Positions 24,701-36,730 of a DNA stretch of 64,000 nucleotides are shown one piece after another. The translations under genes and the position numbers were made by a program. Each line of letters begins with the position of its first letter. Within the stretch, counting starts at the first letter, position 1. The DNA is taken from NCBI GenBank assembly GCA_023055355.1, contig JALJCS010000001.1, positions 92,365,381 through 92,429,380 on the forward strand, read 5' to 3'. Source of the stretch: Agelaius tricolor. Lineage: Eukaryota > Chordata > Aves > Passeriformes > Icteridae. The notes below the pieces were generated by a model, which saw only the letters and a program-made list of their open reading frames with translations, ran no database searches and was not told where the DNA came from.

Positions 24701-26449
24701 AGAAAATCTGAGATGGCTCAGCAATTCTTGTCCCATTTGCAGTGGTGGGTACCAAGAGCTCTATGCAGGACATTGAATTCCTGGGATTGCATATAATGAT
24801 TTATGAATTGAAGTCCCTGTAGTAGGTAGTCACAATGTCTATATAAAGCATTTATTTCTCTATTAGGCCAAGTGGAAGACCAAAATGTTGCCTAGCATGC
24901 TGAGACAACAGGAAAAGCATTTTGTCTGTGTCTTCTTCTACCTGCATTCCTGGCCTGAAGGTGCTGACAACACCAAAACTCAGTCAAAACAACCATGGTC
25001 TCCAAGCCTGTGTATTTGCATGTGTTTGTGCATGGGCACTGAGAGACAGAGGTTTGTTTGTTTGATTGAAATTAATTTTTATGTTGCTCTGGCCAACCTC
25101 TTTAATCTTTTAGTACTACAGAATGAGCATCTAGTACTTATTTTCTGAAAAGAAAGTTCTTATCAACCTGGTATGGAAACCTCAGGTTGCAGCTGAGATA
25201 TTTACAACAGATGATTATTATAACAAGACTATGTGGAAGCTGACATCAAACATTTTTCATTCTTACCTTACTCCCAATTCCCAAAGTGATAAAGATATAG
25301 ATTTTATTTCTTCTGAGGAGGAGTACACCTAAATAAGATTCAACAAAACAAGGAATTTACTAAGGCCCCTTTATCTTGATCAGTTTTGGACCCAAATCAA
25401 CAATGACAATAATTATAAAAAAATCCATGGACCTTGTATTAGATTAACGATGTGGTACCGTATTTGTCACAGTAACCATGGAAAAAGGCACTTAAGAAAA
25501 ATGTTGCAGACCTGACTAAAGGATACTAAAAATCTGTAGCATAGAGCAAGAGTATTAAATACTGGACTGAGGTGATTTAAAATTACTGTCAGCAAAGCCA
25601 CATATGTTAATAGAGATGTTAACAACAATTAAAAATAATTAACCCTAAAATCTTAGAGATTTATTTCTAAACTTTAAAAATTATTATTAGTTTTCTGCAA
25701 ACAATCACACAAAATAAAATTAAAACATAATAAAGGACGAAAAGCTGAGTTTCCTGGAAAGGTTGGCATTAAAAGAAATAGTTTCCTTTAAAGTGAGATC
25801 TCTATCTCTTCCAATGAATGAAATATTGTTAGGTTATGATATGGAAGCAAGTCTTAAATTTTTGTGCTTTGGCAATAATAGGACAAAATTGCCTGCACAT
25901 TCAGTGTGTCAGGTTATACACTTTCAACCATATACCAAAAAAAAAAAAGGGTTATTTAAAATCATGTTATTTCATCAAAAGCGTGTTTTCAAGATTAAAA
26001 AAAAATATTTTAAAATCTTATATTTTTTCCCCTGCACAGGAAGAAAATGTATTTTGGTCAGCATAAATTTATGATAAAAAAATTAAATAATACAGTGATG
26101 AATACTCTGAAAGTATTGAAATCCAAAGGATATGATCAGAAAGGCACAGTATCTTTTTATGTTATTAGATTTATGTAGCACCATAAGAATTCTGTGTATT
26201 TCAAAATCTTGACATAAAATAAAAGATATAGACTTATATAGCAATCAACAACAGTTTTTAAGAAGGTGGTTTGTGTTTAAAGGTGTATAAAAGTCAAGCT
26301 CAGTTTGTGTCTTCATTAAATACACGGTTCTGCAAACATATTGAACCAAATTATTTGCTAACTAATGCTGCTATCTAACAAGATACCTTTTATAAAGCAC
26401 AGGATAGTTCTACCATTCAGAAGGTGCTATAATTTAGTTGGGAGAAATT
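18769..26449. other. intergenic between SNAP91 and PRSS35, no gene recognised
   Basis: AT-rich sequence with homopolymer runs and short chance frames. The only structured feature I noted is the palindrome at 22771-22800. I see no exon of a known gene, no RNA gene and no clear transposon. Confidence 0.55.
22771..22800. repeat. perfect 30-nt palindrome
   Basis: Arms gacattaatatctt and aagatattaatgtc are exact reverse complements of 14 nt separated by GT. It could extrude as a cruciform or fold as an RNA hairpin; function unknown. Confidence 0.9.
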
Positions 26450-27548
26450 TTTAATTCACCCTGTGAATAATGTTGAGGTGGAATCTGAATATAACATGAT
26501 TAAAACCACACACTGTGCAAAACTGTATTAAAGCCAAACTAAAATATCGATTTCCAACTCCCAGTCTAATACATACTATCCTATCTATGAAGCTGAACTT
26601 GTATAAAAGTAATTTATAAAAACTAAAGAAATGTTTAGCACCCAGAAAATATATCATCTGTGAAGCTCCAAATGATTGTCAAGTAGCCACTTCGGGAGTC
26701 AGTGACTTCTCCCAATGGTAAAGCTAAACATTTGACTAGAAACTAAACCTACACTTCTCCAAATATTAATTGGAAGGCAAATGCATGTGTTTAAGATTTC
26801 TATAGCTTCTCTAAGAACATTTAAAGGCATTAAATATGTCTAAATGTGTCTTCTTCTTCCAAACACAGAAACTTTTTTTTGTTAGTTTCTCTTTTGCTGT
26901 TTTTACTGAGCAATGGAGTGAATTTTTCTTTAAGGTGTAACCCTCAGCTACATAAATTTGGAATTTCCATGGGAGTGTTCCTACAGCAACCAGAAGAGGA
27001 AGTTTTCCAAACTAACCATCATCAACTATAGTGCTGCTTCTCAACATGGACCTGTGGTCTTTAGAGAATGCCAGAATAATGTCTCGTTCTCATGCAGTTC
27101 ATTCTGCACATACAGGAACATGCTATATGCACAACTTGCATTTGAAGAATTGGAACAGAACCCTGAGAAAAGTAAATCCATTGGAAAAAAATAGATATTG
27201 CTTAATAACACCAGTTTGAGATGTTTCAACCCTTCCTCTGGGGAAAATATGACAAACAGGTGCAGCCATTTTTTTCCTCACAAATGACTTGAATTTATCA
27301 CAATTGCAAACATAAATATAGTTTGGGATTTTAAGTGTGTATCTAGGTTGATTACAATTAGAAATACTTTGTCTGACAATTCTACCCCTCCCCTAGAAAT
27401 TCAGCATTCCTTAAGTCAGCATAGCACTACTTGTGAGCTTTGAATTCAAGAACGTTCTGTCGTGGAGTGATGTTCTTCCAGTCACTGTTGCGGCCGCCTT
27501 TCACTCTTGGCAGTGAGGGTGCTAAGCAGAACTGAGGCTCGGCTCTCT
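26450..27548 (-). other. PRSS35: probable PRSS35 3' UTR
   Basis: Sequence downstream of the PRSS35 stop. A minus-strand ATTAAA (tttaat at 26450-26455 on the plus strand) is the first poly(A)-like hexamer I noticed, about 1.1 kb past the stop. The true 3' end is not determined. Confidence 0.35.
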
Positions 27549-28790
27549 TCAGCCTTGTGTGCAATTCTCATCATTCCCATGTATCCAGAAGCAAATCTGG
27601 GCATATTTGAGAGGAGTAATTCGTACTGCTACATTGTAATCCTGCTGTTCACCATTGATGTCCACCCACTGGTGGCCTGAGTAAACAGCGATGATCTTGC
27701 GTTTCCACTTCTTTTTGTTTGGCTCCTTCAGACGGAGATAGATGCCAGATCCTGTGGAGCCAGGCTCAGCATCACAGTACTGATAAAACAGATCATTGGA
27801 CTCATCAGAAATGCTACAAAATCTATAGACCAGCTGCCCAGACCGATCATTGTCAAAACCTGAGAAGTGGATCATGCTCCCAGGCATCATTTTGATTGTT
27901 GGGCTGATTCCCAGCTCCATGTATTTCCTTTTGTGGGGACGCTTGAGCTCAAGAACAGCATAATCATAATCCAGGGCAATATCCCCAGAGACCCCCTTAA
28001 ACCAGCCTTTCGGGATGTGCGTGCTCTTCACCCGGGTCCACTGGAAGGAGGGCATGCCATCTGAGGTCCCTTGCTTCCTCCCAGATCCCCTCTGCTTTCT
28101 CTCATCGCCTTTGGATGGTCGCCTAAATTCTGTGGCAGCTTTGGGATCCTCTTTGGCCGCAGAAATTTCTCTCCTACTTCTTTTAGCACCTTTGCGTTTC
28201 CTGCCGCTGCCTCTGGATTTTGTCTTCATCAGGCCCACCCTCAGTCTTTTGCTGCCCTTGACATAATCCTTGCCATTGTGCAGGCAGTGGGCTGCTGTGA
28301 GCACGTGCTTGGGGGAAACGAGAATGCCACTGCAGCCCGTGGAGATCTTCACGGCTGTGTTGAACGGAAAGTTGGTCATAAACCTCTTGTCATAGATGCT
28401 GAACCTACTGTCTGTCCCATATATCTGCCTCTTCTTCCTCAAAGGCCTTCGTGTGGTTGTGTTTGCAGCTGGGTCAGGCACTGCTCCGAGGACACTCACT
28501 TCAGTCAGGGTCCGTGTGCCGTTTTCAAAAACAGTCTCATAGGATAAGAGGCTCTTCAAGTCAGACAAGCTTGGCACTGGCAGTTTTCTTTGACATTCAA
28601 TTCCACATACACTGTTCAGCTCTAATTTGGTTTTTGCTTCAAATTTAGGGCTGTCAAGGGAGAAAGTTCTTTCTCTCACAATCTGGGGAATCTTCTTTAA
28701 GTGCCAAGTAAAATCTTGTTCAGTTTCTGTTTCATTACTGAGACCCAATATAGGTATGAAAATTACGAGTAGCAGTAACATGTGCTCCAT
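27549..28790 (-). CDS. PRSS35: PRSS35, inactive trypsin-like serine protease 35
   Basis: Complete 413-residue protein in one coding exon, the length I know for PRSS35 (PRSS23 is shorter). Residues 1-18 are a hydrophobic signal peptide, so the product is secreted. A propeptide with a basic cleavage site RKKR (118-121) precedes a trypsin-like domain: His168 in TAAHC, Asp276 in DYDYAVLEL, and GSTGSG (344-349) where active trypsins have GDSGGP. Thr346 therefore sits at the nucleophile position, as in mammalian PRSS35, and activity is expected to be weak or absent. A Lys/Arg/Ser-rich insert (about 187-245) splits the domain. Possible N-glycosylation sites are N19, N90 and N110. The start is the only Met upstream of the signal peptide and lies 16 nt inside the exon. 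Known from mammals: expression in ovary; substrate unknown. Convergent with SNAP91. Confidence 0.96.
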   Translation of the reverse strand: MEHMLLLLVIFIPILGLSNETETEQDFTWHLKKIPQIVRERTFSLDSPKFEAKTKLELNSVCGIECQRKLPVPSLSDLKSLLSYETVFENGTRTLTEVSVLGAVPDPAANTTTRRPLRKKRQIYGTDSRFSIYDKRFMTNFPFNTAVKISTGCSGILVSPKHVLTAAHCLHNGKDYVKGSKRLRVGLMKTKSRGSGRKRKGAKRSRREISAAKEDPKAATEFRRPSKGDERKQRGSGRKQGTSDGMPSFQWTRVKSTHIPKGWFKGVSGDIALDYDYAVLELKRPHKRKYMELGISPTIKMMPGSMIHFSGFDNDRSGQLVYRFCSISDESNDLFYQYCDAEPGSTGSGIYLRLKEPNKKKWKRKIIAVYSGHQWVDINGEQQDYNVAVRITPLKYAQICFWIHGNDENCTQG

Positions 28791-28806
28791 TTTATTTTAT
28801 TTTTTT
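28791..28806 (-). other. PRSS35: PRSS35 5' UTR at start of coding exon
   Basis: On the minus strand a pyrimidine tract and ttgttttag precede position 28806, a good splice acceptor. The 16 nt down to the ATG are A-rich untranslated sequence. This implies at least one upstream non-coding exon, as in mammalian PRSS35. Confidence 0.75.
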
Positions 28807-31800
28807 CTAAAACAAGAAAGAGAGATTTGAAAATACACTTCAGAAATACATACAATTATCTTAATATCTTCTAAGTATAATCGTGCAATTTTAGAACTGA
28901 CATCAGTGGAATAGAATTCTACAATCTGCTCAAAATAGAAATGCCTCAGATATTCCCTGTTTTGCCTCTAACTCTTCCAATCATTTCTAGTAAGATGGAT
29001 GCAGATAATTCAGCCAGCATCCATGTAGAGCTACCTACTGGAAGATGAAATCAGGTGAGTTTTACCTGTTTTTCCCTCAGTGGACAGCAGTCTGAGTTAT
29101 TCCACTTGGTAGAACATCCTGGTTTTCTTCATTCTCAAAGTAGAACATCCTGATTTTATTTATTCCAAAGATATGCAGTTACATATTATGTTTCTGCTTC
29201 TCTTTCCTGTAGCTATACAGTAGAAGGTAGAACATGCTTGGAAACACTCAGTGCATTCAGAAGCTGGGATCCAAGCAGAGATGGATAGACAGACTACACT
29301 AATGAGACTTAGGAACCTTTGGGAAACCAGACCAATTGTGTTCTTTCATGTAATGGCCAAAACGTGGCTTTAGCTGACTGAAAAGTCACCAATGGTTCTC
29401 CACTACTCACCCAGATGAGAACTATGAATCTGCCTGTATGAAAAATGCCACTTTGCTAACTGCTATCCCAAGGAACCAAGGTCTTCTAGGACAGACAGAC
29501 AAATGAGGAAAGCAGAATGTTGCTGGTGTAGAGTCTCCTGGTTATATTACATGCAGCAAAGCTCAGCTGAGTAGTAGGGTTGATTCTGGTTACTCATCAC
29601 ATGAGTAACTTTTTCAGGATCCCACAAAGGCTGTAGGAACTGTGCTGTGTGTGCCTTATGGTCACAAGTGGAATGCCCCACCTAGATGGGGTGATGCACC
29701 ATACTAACAGTGAATACTTTAAATGGGAAAGACAAGAAGCAGTATTATTCCTATCTTTAGTTGAGAACATGCTGGAAAAATGTAGCATTGTTAGAAGTCT
29801 GAGGCAGAGCCAGAAACTGAACCCAGAATTCTTGATTCTGAACTCAAAACATTACTGAAAAGACCATTTTTCTCTTTTGGCAGCATTGATGTCAGTGGCA
29901 TTATCCAACTACTGGCAGCTGCCACTGGGAAACCTGTGCTCAGTTCCAACATCCTTCATTCCAATTACTTGGAAACCTCAGCAGTGAAGAAAGAAAGGGT
30001 CTATGATTAAATTTTAAAAGCCAAGCAATTCAAGGATTTGTATGCGGTTAAGCTCTCTGGTTTATATTGCAATGGCAGCGTAGGCCAGGGCAAACACAAC
30101 CACTTTCCTTAATTTTAGTTTAGAATAGTAGAAGTGGTGCTCTCCAGTGAAACAGCCAGTATATGGAAAAGAAGTGGGGAACATTGCTTTCAAAGCTGTG
30201 TAATGGACCAGCGACTCCTATGATTTTTGAGGCATCTTTACCCTATAGTCATATTTGTTGTCTATAATAAGGGTTTATTTTTGTTAAGTAAGCACTACAG
30301 TTCAACCACAGCTTGTTGCTTCTGATGCAACAAAAAGAGGCTGGATTTGTTTTAGCATAGTTTTAACACTTTTCACCTTTGCCCGAATGGAACACCAAGT
30401 TTGAGCTGGAGTCTACTTACTAGGATATATACACACCAGATTTTACAATACAAGGAAACCCTTCCTGGCTTTAAAGTAGCTAACTCAGGTTTTGGAGAAG
30501 ATGTGAGGACTTTCCTAAGACATCTGGAGATTACAGTGACTCACAGATCTGAGCTCTGGGGTGTATGTGGTCATATGAAAAGATATCTGACAGTTTTGAA
30601 AGCAGAGCTGGGGAACCATCCCAGATAAATATTTTGTGGAGGGACACCAGTTGTTCACACCAATCTAGCTTATTGGTATAGCAGGAATGTACACATTTAA
30701 ACATTAACTTTGATATAGTAAGTTACCTTCAAAGTGTTGGTTCAGTTATTGCTGAACAAGACAGTTCTAATACCAGGTTTGAGAATTATTATTTTTTTCT
30801 ATTTTTCCCTAGAATACTCCTCCCTTTTCCAGCTTTTCATGAGGGTCTGGATATTTGATATTCCTCTGTAGCTGAACTTTGTGAGCCCTAAGGAAAGTTC
30901 AGTCACTAACTGCTTGTTCACATAGAAAGTCTGGGTTGATGTCATTCCACTCTGATGGCTGATGTCTTCCCAGATGATCTCATAACTAGGTTTATAGAGA
31001 ACTGCATTTTTTTTTTCACCCTGCTTTATAGAGAGACTTTCTGCAAGCAAATGGGTGGAGTACTATGGCTCCCTTCTGCCACTCTTTAGAAAGAAAAAAA
31101 AAAGTCAAAGCACAGAACCTTCCATAGATGACTTGGAGCCCTCAATTTGAAACATGAGACTCAAGTGCTCACTACTTACAAAGGCAGTCTTGGAAGCCAA
31201 GATTTTCTTCATTTATAATGAACCACTTGTCACTGGGAATGAACTAACTACACTTCAGGATAACTGGAAGAAGTTCAAGGAACTTGATAAACACAGTAAT
31301 TCTCATTACAGACCAGAGCAGTGGTTCTGCTAGGCAGCTTTGTCATTTCCAGCCATGCATTTAAGGTCTCTTTACTAAGCCCATCTCTGCTGTTTAGAGG
31401 AGGCCAGCTCCAAGCATGAGCAATGTCAGCAGTTGCCATGGCACAGCACAGGCTGCAGGCAAAAGGGAAACACAGGGCTCCTCTTGCCAGATGATGAAGA
31501 TGGAAATGTGTAGATGGGTGCAAAGATAACTTTGCAGGGTGGGAGAAAGGGAGAGAGAATACAGCCTCCAGGGGAAGGAAGAAATGTCCTGAGAAGGCTT
31601 CAAGCTGATTGCAAGAAAAAACCCCTCAATTACCCATTCTCCACACTTCCTCCACACCCCAAAATGCTCTGCCCTCTATCTCCTTCACTCCTTTCCCATA
31701 CAGATTTTGGGTTGGCTTACAGTAACTGGAATTCTTGAGTCAGCTCTTTAAGGTATGATGAATTACTTGAGAGAAGACAAGATGGAAACCAGAGAGATCT

Positions 31801-32520
31801 CCAGCTATATGAAAATGTTGAAATTCTTCCTGCAGTTTCCAAACTCAGCCGATAACTTTGGTGGCATTCCAGCTGCCAGGCGTATCCATACAAGTAAAAC
31901 TATTTTTAGCTCTTGTCATTTCTTGCTTCCAACATTAAACCTTTCTGCATCCACAGAAAAAAAATACCTAATTTTTGAGGATATCCTTCAAATATTTTGT
32001 CTTACCTTACTCCAGCTGAATACATGTCAGATGCTCAGGAAAAGGCTTATAGTCAAGCCAAACTAGAATAGGTTTCTCTTCAGGCTATCATGGAAGAAAT
32101 TTACATGCCATTGTAGCTCAGACAGAAGAAAAATTCAGTCCAGCTTCCTGACAGTGTTTTATCTTGGTCTGTTCAGTGCATCCTCTACTGTAAGGTTTCC
32201 TTATTCTTGTAGAAAAGTCGGCACATTTCAAACTCAGCTTACACAATTTAAAATCCAATTTCTAGGCCCTAAAATAACAGAGGCTGCTATAGTAACCATC
32301 TCCTTTAGCTGCTTTTGGCCTTATTCTTGAAATGACCTGGAAGTTGGAATTCAAAGTTCTACTCTGACAAAGCAAAATAGAAAACAAATTTTTGGTATCT
32401 CACACTCCCGGGAAGAAACCATTGCCCTAATCTTATCCACCACTGCTCCCCCTGACCTCCTCCAGGTGCACTCACTCTGTACAGTGGTGTATGGATGTTG
32501 TCCTCCTCTCTTATTTGCGG
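28807..32520 (-). other. PRSS35: probable PRSS35 5' intron
   Basis: Between the coding-exon acceptor and the CpG-rich block. It holds an imperfect direct repeat at 29108-29157 (two copies of gtagaacatcctg followed by tttt) and no transposon or other gene that I recognise. A consensus-like minus-strand donor (aga|gtgagt) lies at about 32475. Confidence 0.5.
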
Positions 32521-32580
32521 AAAAAAAAAAAACAACAACAAAAAAAAACCAAAAAAAAAACCAAACAAAAAAAAAACCAC
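32519..32580. repeat. A-rich low-complexity tract
   Basis: Runs of A broken by C (aaacaacaac, aaaccaaaaa). It borders the CpG-rich block on its left. Read on the minus strand it is a T/G-rich tract. Confidence 0.9.
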
Positions 32581-32639
32581 ACCGCGGCTCCTGTCTCTTG
32601 CAAAAATTTAGGCAGCTTCAGAGCTTCAGTACTCATCGG

Positions 32640-34580
32640 AAGAGCTAATTTTACACGGCGGGCGTGACAGCTCATTTCTGAAATCCCACGGGCGGGGAAA
32701 ATAAAGGGCCGCCACTGAGCGGCGCAGTGCCCGCCGTGGCCGCGGGGCGGCGCTCCCGCAGCGCCCGCAGCCGCTCCGCGCCCGGCCCCGGCCCCGCGCC
32801 CGCCGCCGCTCCCGACCCTCCCCGGCCGGGATCCTCTCCAGCTCCGCCGCGCCGGGAGCGGGCGGAGGGCGAGGAGGTCGCGTCCAGGCCACTGCTCTGC
32901 TGCTGAGCGGCCCCGGGCGTCCAGCCCTGCCAGCCGGGCGGCGTCCCCGGGACGGCAGCGGGTGGGCACCGGGAACCCGGCGGAGGAACGGCGGGGACGG
33001 GAGGGCTTTGCCGGGATGGCCGCCTTCCCTCTGCCCTCTCCGCTGTTGCCGGCCGCTCCTGTGTGTGAAAGCACAGGGCTGTCCTGGAAGAAGAGGAGGA
33101 TTTGGGGAGTAGGTCTTTATCTCTCCTTAGGCATTCCCTGGTCCTGCTTTCCGCCGGAGGCTCTGCCTCTCCGCGCCTGATCCGAAGGAGTTTTCCCCCT
33201 CTACAAAGCCTGCAAGTTAAATACCTTGGCACGGCTCTTTTATTTTTGCTATTCCAAGATAAATCTGTTTCCAGAAGTGACGAATCTGGATGAAATTAGT
33301 GTCAATTCCAGAGGAGCGCGGAGATGGTAGCCCTAATACTGAGGGGATGAATCAGAATTAAAGGAGTTTGTTTTGAAGGGTGAAGAGGCTCCCTGTCTGC
33401 TCCCCGCAGAAGGCACAGCACAGAAACAAACCCCCGAAAACCCAATAAATATTCCCCTTGCCTCAGTCCTGTTAAGCCGTCTTGTGAAACCGGCTTCAAA
33501 TATGAAAAAACAAGGACCAGATAAACGCGTGGCGTTTTAGTCTTATCAAAAATATATGCATCAGGCTAAAGAGGCAGGGACTTTATACAAAACATCTCAG
33601 CTGCCAAGCTCAAGGTACTGACATCGCTCAGCCCCATCATTTTTTAAAAACGACCTGCGTAGGAAGAATGACATCGCAAGAAAACTATCACCTTAGAGAC
33701 GCGGGTTAGCTCGCAGTGCCCGGTGCCCCTCAGCCCCCGTCCCCAGCTCCGCTCCTGCCCACCCAGGTCTCTGGGGGCTGCCTCTTCCCCAGAGGCCGAC
33801 GCCGGGAAGGGTGCTGGTCGTACCTGGCAGACCGCAGGACGGACGGAGGGGAGGGCGGCCGCAGCCCCGGGGCTCCGGCTCCCGGCTCCCCGCTCCGCGC
33901 CGCTCGTCCGCCGCCCAGCGCCCGCGGCTACTGAGCACGGGGCGGGGGGAGCGGCCAGGTCTTCCCAGGCGGGGGAGGGGATGGAAAAAGGAAAAAAAAA
34001 AAAAAAAGAAAGAAAGAAAGAAAAAAAAAAGTAAAAGAAGGCGAGAGGGAGGAAGCCGAGGGGGAGGGCCGAGGGGAGCGGAGGCAGATCCCGGTGTCTC
34101 CTCGGAGGGGATGGGATGGGAAGGAAAGAGAGAGAAGAGAAGAAGGGGCTCTGCCTGCGGAGCGGGGAGGCGCATCGCCCCGGCGGCGGCTTCTCCGTGC
34201 GCCGGGCGCGGGGCCGGGGTGCCCCGCACGGGGACGGGGCGGGAGAGGCTGCGGGGCCGGGGGGCGAGGCGGGGACAAGCGGGGAGATGGAGGGACCCCG
34301 TCCCAAGGGAAGGCAGCGGGGCTCGCACCTTTGGCACCGCTCCACCTGCGGTGCGGGCGGCGGCAGCGGGGAGAGCCGCTCCTCCTGCCCCGCCAGGGCG
34401 CTCCTGGGCAAGGCGAGGAGCGGGGAATGGCGCTCCCACGGACCGTGGCCTGCCCGCTCCTCCCTGCCCTCACCCCTGTCTCCCAGCCCCGCTCCTCTGA
34501 AGGGCCTTGCTCCTCAGGGACCCTCCCTGCCCCCTCCTCTGGACCATTCCCGCTCGTCTGGGCCTCAGAGGCCAGGTGAG
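32640..34580 (-). promoter_or_regulatory. two-lobed CpG island, likely PRSS35 promoter/first exon
   Basis: Very GC-rich, CpG-dense DNA in two blocks (about 32650-33180 and 33690-34580) separated by ordinary sequence, unlike the AT-rich surroundings. It lies 4-6 kb upstream of the PRSS35 coding exon on the minus strand, the expected place for its untranslated first exon. Candidate minus-strand donors are cag|gtacga at 33824/33823, aag|gtattt at 33225/33224 and aga|gtgagt near 32475; I cannot choose. Long minus-strand frames here come from GC-rich composition. A divergent plus-strand transcript is possible; no ME1 exon was found. Confidence 0.6.
33984..34050. repeat. poly-purine (A/GAAA) low-complexity tract inside the CpG island
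   Basis: A run of A followed by gaaa repeats and another A run, sharply different from the flanking GC-rich sequence. It is a purine-only strand of more than 40 nt, prone to length change. Confidence 0.9.
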
Positions 34581-35689
34581 ACGCACCTTCCCCCTTTCCT
34601 CATCACTCTTTGTTCTTCTTTGCCGTCCTCCTTTCCCTCGGTGTTCCTGTGGTTTCTCCTCCCAAGGCAGAAAGCCTCGTGTGGAGGTCTCTCCTCCTTG
34701 GATAACCTCCTGGCGCTACAACCGGGCCCTCCCCAAAGCTGTCCACTGCCACACAGACAGGCAAGGTGAAAAGTACCCTCACTAAGCAGCTCTGCTAGTG
34801 CTTAACACAAGCACTTCCATTGAGTTCATCTACTGAAAATTCATTTCATGCTAAATGAAGGCCCATTGATTTGCCAAAACCAGCAGGAAATTTGTGGCAT
34901 TGCTGGAGATCAGAATGAGTTCTCCAGAGTGCTGCTTTGTGTTTTTAATCATAGGCATATCCTTCCTTTAAAAGTCTTTACTTCAAAAACTTAGTGGAAC
35001 CAAATTTGTAAACAGGTTGGAAACAAGGCTTTGACCAGCAAACTGCAGCTTGCAGTTACATTTTGAAGATTGAGGCTTATTTTTTCAAAATTTAGATTTC
35101 ATTTACAGTTCTGGGTTTGCTGTTGTTTGTGCGCACAACTTAAAAACAAAGCAAAATAGTAATAACATAATAACATCTCATGTGCCAGAGAAAGTGACCT
35201 GAAGAATTACCAATGTAAGTAACAAGGCAAGAGAGAAATGCAGGCAAAGTTGTGAAGTTTTACAAACAATATATTGAACATAAAAGCTTCCACAGTGGGT
35301 GAGACCAAGGGCTTTGCTAGATCAATATCAGGCTGCATTACTGAAGGCAGTAGTTCCCTCCAGCATTTCACTGCCACCAATTTTTCAGACTCAGAGATTT
35401 TATGAGGCAGGTGCAGTTTCTATGTTCTTAGCAACCTTCACTGTATTCTTCTGTTGGGTTCCTGCCCATCTTCCCTTTAATCTACATGGATCTGTAGTAT
35501 CTACAACTTGCTCTGGTAACAAGTTCTCCAGGTCAAACATATCTTTGTGCAAAATCTTGCCTCTTTTAGTGTCTTTCAACCTAGCTACTGCTATCTTCAT
35601 TTGGTGCTGACTAGTTCTCTATCATATACTCTGTAACTCCTCTACCACCCTGAAGAATTCTATTTAAGTTAGCTGAGCTTTACATCAAA
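34581..35689. other. intergenic, nothing recognised
   Basis: Returns to AT-rich composition right of the CpG block. No exon or repeat that I can name. Confidence 0.55.
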
Positions 35690-36066
35690 AACGTTCCTGT
35701 TTTCCATCCTATTGCTGATGTTCAGGGACCAGAAAAGCATCTGAAGGAAGATGCAGCCAAACACTTCTTGGCAGCGGCAAGTAGAAAACAAGGAGCTTAC
35801 TTGGATTGGCAGCTGTGTTGAGCTGCAACTGCAGCTAGGGAGGTTCAAACTGGTCATGGGGAAAAATTTCTTCACCAAAAGGAATATGCAACACTGGAAC
35901 AAATGACCCAGGCAGGTTGTGGAATCACCATCCTTGGTGGTTTCCAACACTCAGATAAACAAAGCCACAGCTGATCTGATCTGGTGTTGGCAGTAGTCCT
36001 GCTTCAAGGGAAAGGTTGAGCTGGGTGACCTGCAGAGGTCCCTCTCAACCAATATTTCTATGGTTC
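35690..36066 (+). mobile_element. CR1 LINE 3'-end fragment, old
   Basis: Plus-orientation CR1 motifs in order: aggttcaaactggtcatg, aatttcttcacc, acactggaacaaatgaccca, caggttgtggaatcaccatcc, a gatctgatctgg stretch, and gggtgacctgcagaggtccc, ending near caatatttctatgg. Clearly diverged from the consensus I know, so an old copy. Confidence 0.8.
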
Positions 36067-36730
36067 TTTACCTATACAGAAGATGCAAGCAAAATATGGA
36101 TTTTTGTGGCAGCAAAAAGATATTATTGTTTTGTTGTTGGCCGATTTCCTAATACTTACTAGGATTTTTTAATTTATTTTAATTTTTCATCTGGTGATAA
36201 CCAGGCTGATGTTCCCATAGGGCCGTTTTCATAACTCCAGGACTCTCTTTCCTGAGAAGAAATGACCAGATCAGATCCTGCCATTTCATACCTGAAGTAA
36301 GGGCCCTTTTCCTCTTGTGCAGGACATTGCATCTACACTGACCTCCACTGCAATTTTATTGCTTAGTCACTCCCATAAACTTTCCTGCACATAATCAAGG
36401 TCGTCTCATCTTTATTAACCAAAATAATAGCCTCATCAGGCTTTGTCACTGACTGCTCATCTCTTTTCCAGACCATTTATGAATATGCTGATTAGTGCAG
36501 CACAAAGCAGATTTTTATTTGTAAACTATCATCCCTTGAAAAACCGATCCCCCTTATCTTGTATTTTCTTTCCTGTTTTTCTGAAAATACAGATGGCGCA
36601 TGTTCATTTCTGTTTGTTGAACTCTGGGTGGTGGGATCAGTGTGCTTTCGATCCATCAGTCCCCTCCCTCCTGATTTTGGAATCTAAATTTCAAATTTAA
36701 ATGATTTTAAACAATTTTTCTTTAATTCTG

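Noticed and set aside
27549..28790. PRSS23 as the identity of the protease gene
   Set aside because: The length of 413 aa, Thr at the nucleophile position, the basic insert and the SNAP91 neighbour all fit PRSS35; PRSS23 is shorter and keeps Ser.
32511..33232. Minus-strand frames of 186-187 codons
   Set aside because: Same compositional cause; one runs into the poly-A tract as a Phe/Leu-rich tail.
33644..34473. Minus-strand open frames of 181-255 codons in the CpG block
   Set aside because: Overlapping frames on both strands are open because the DNA is GC-rich; the products are Pro/Arg/Ala-rich with no domain.
34094..34785. ME1 first exon in the CpG block
   Set aside because: ME1 is the expected next gene, but none of the plus-strand frames resembles the malic enzyme N-terminus, and no ME1 motif appears further right.
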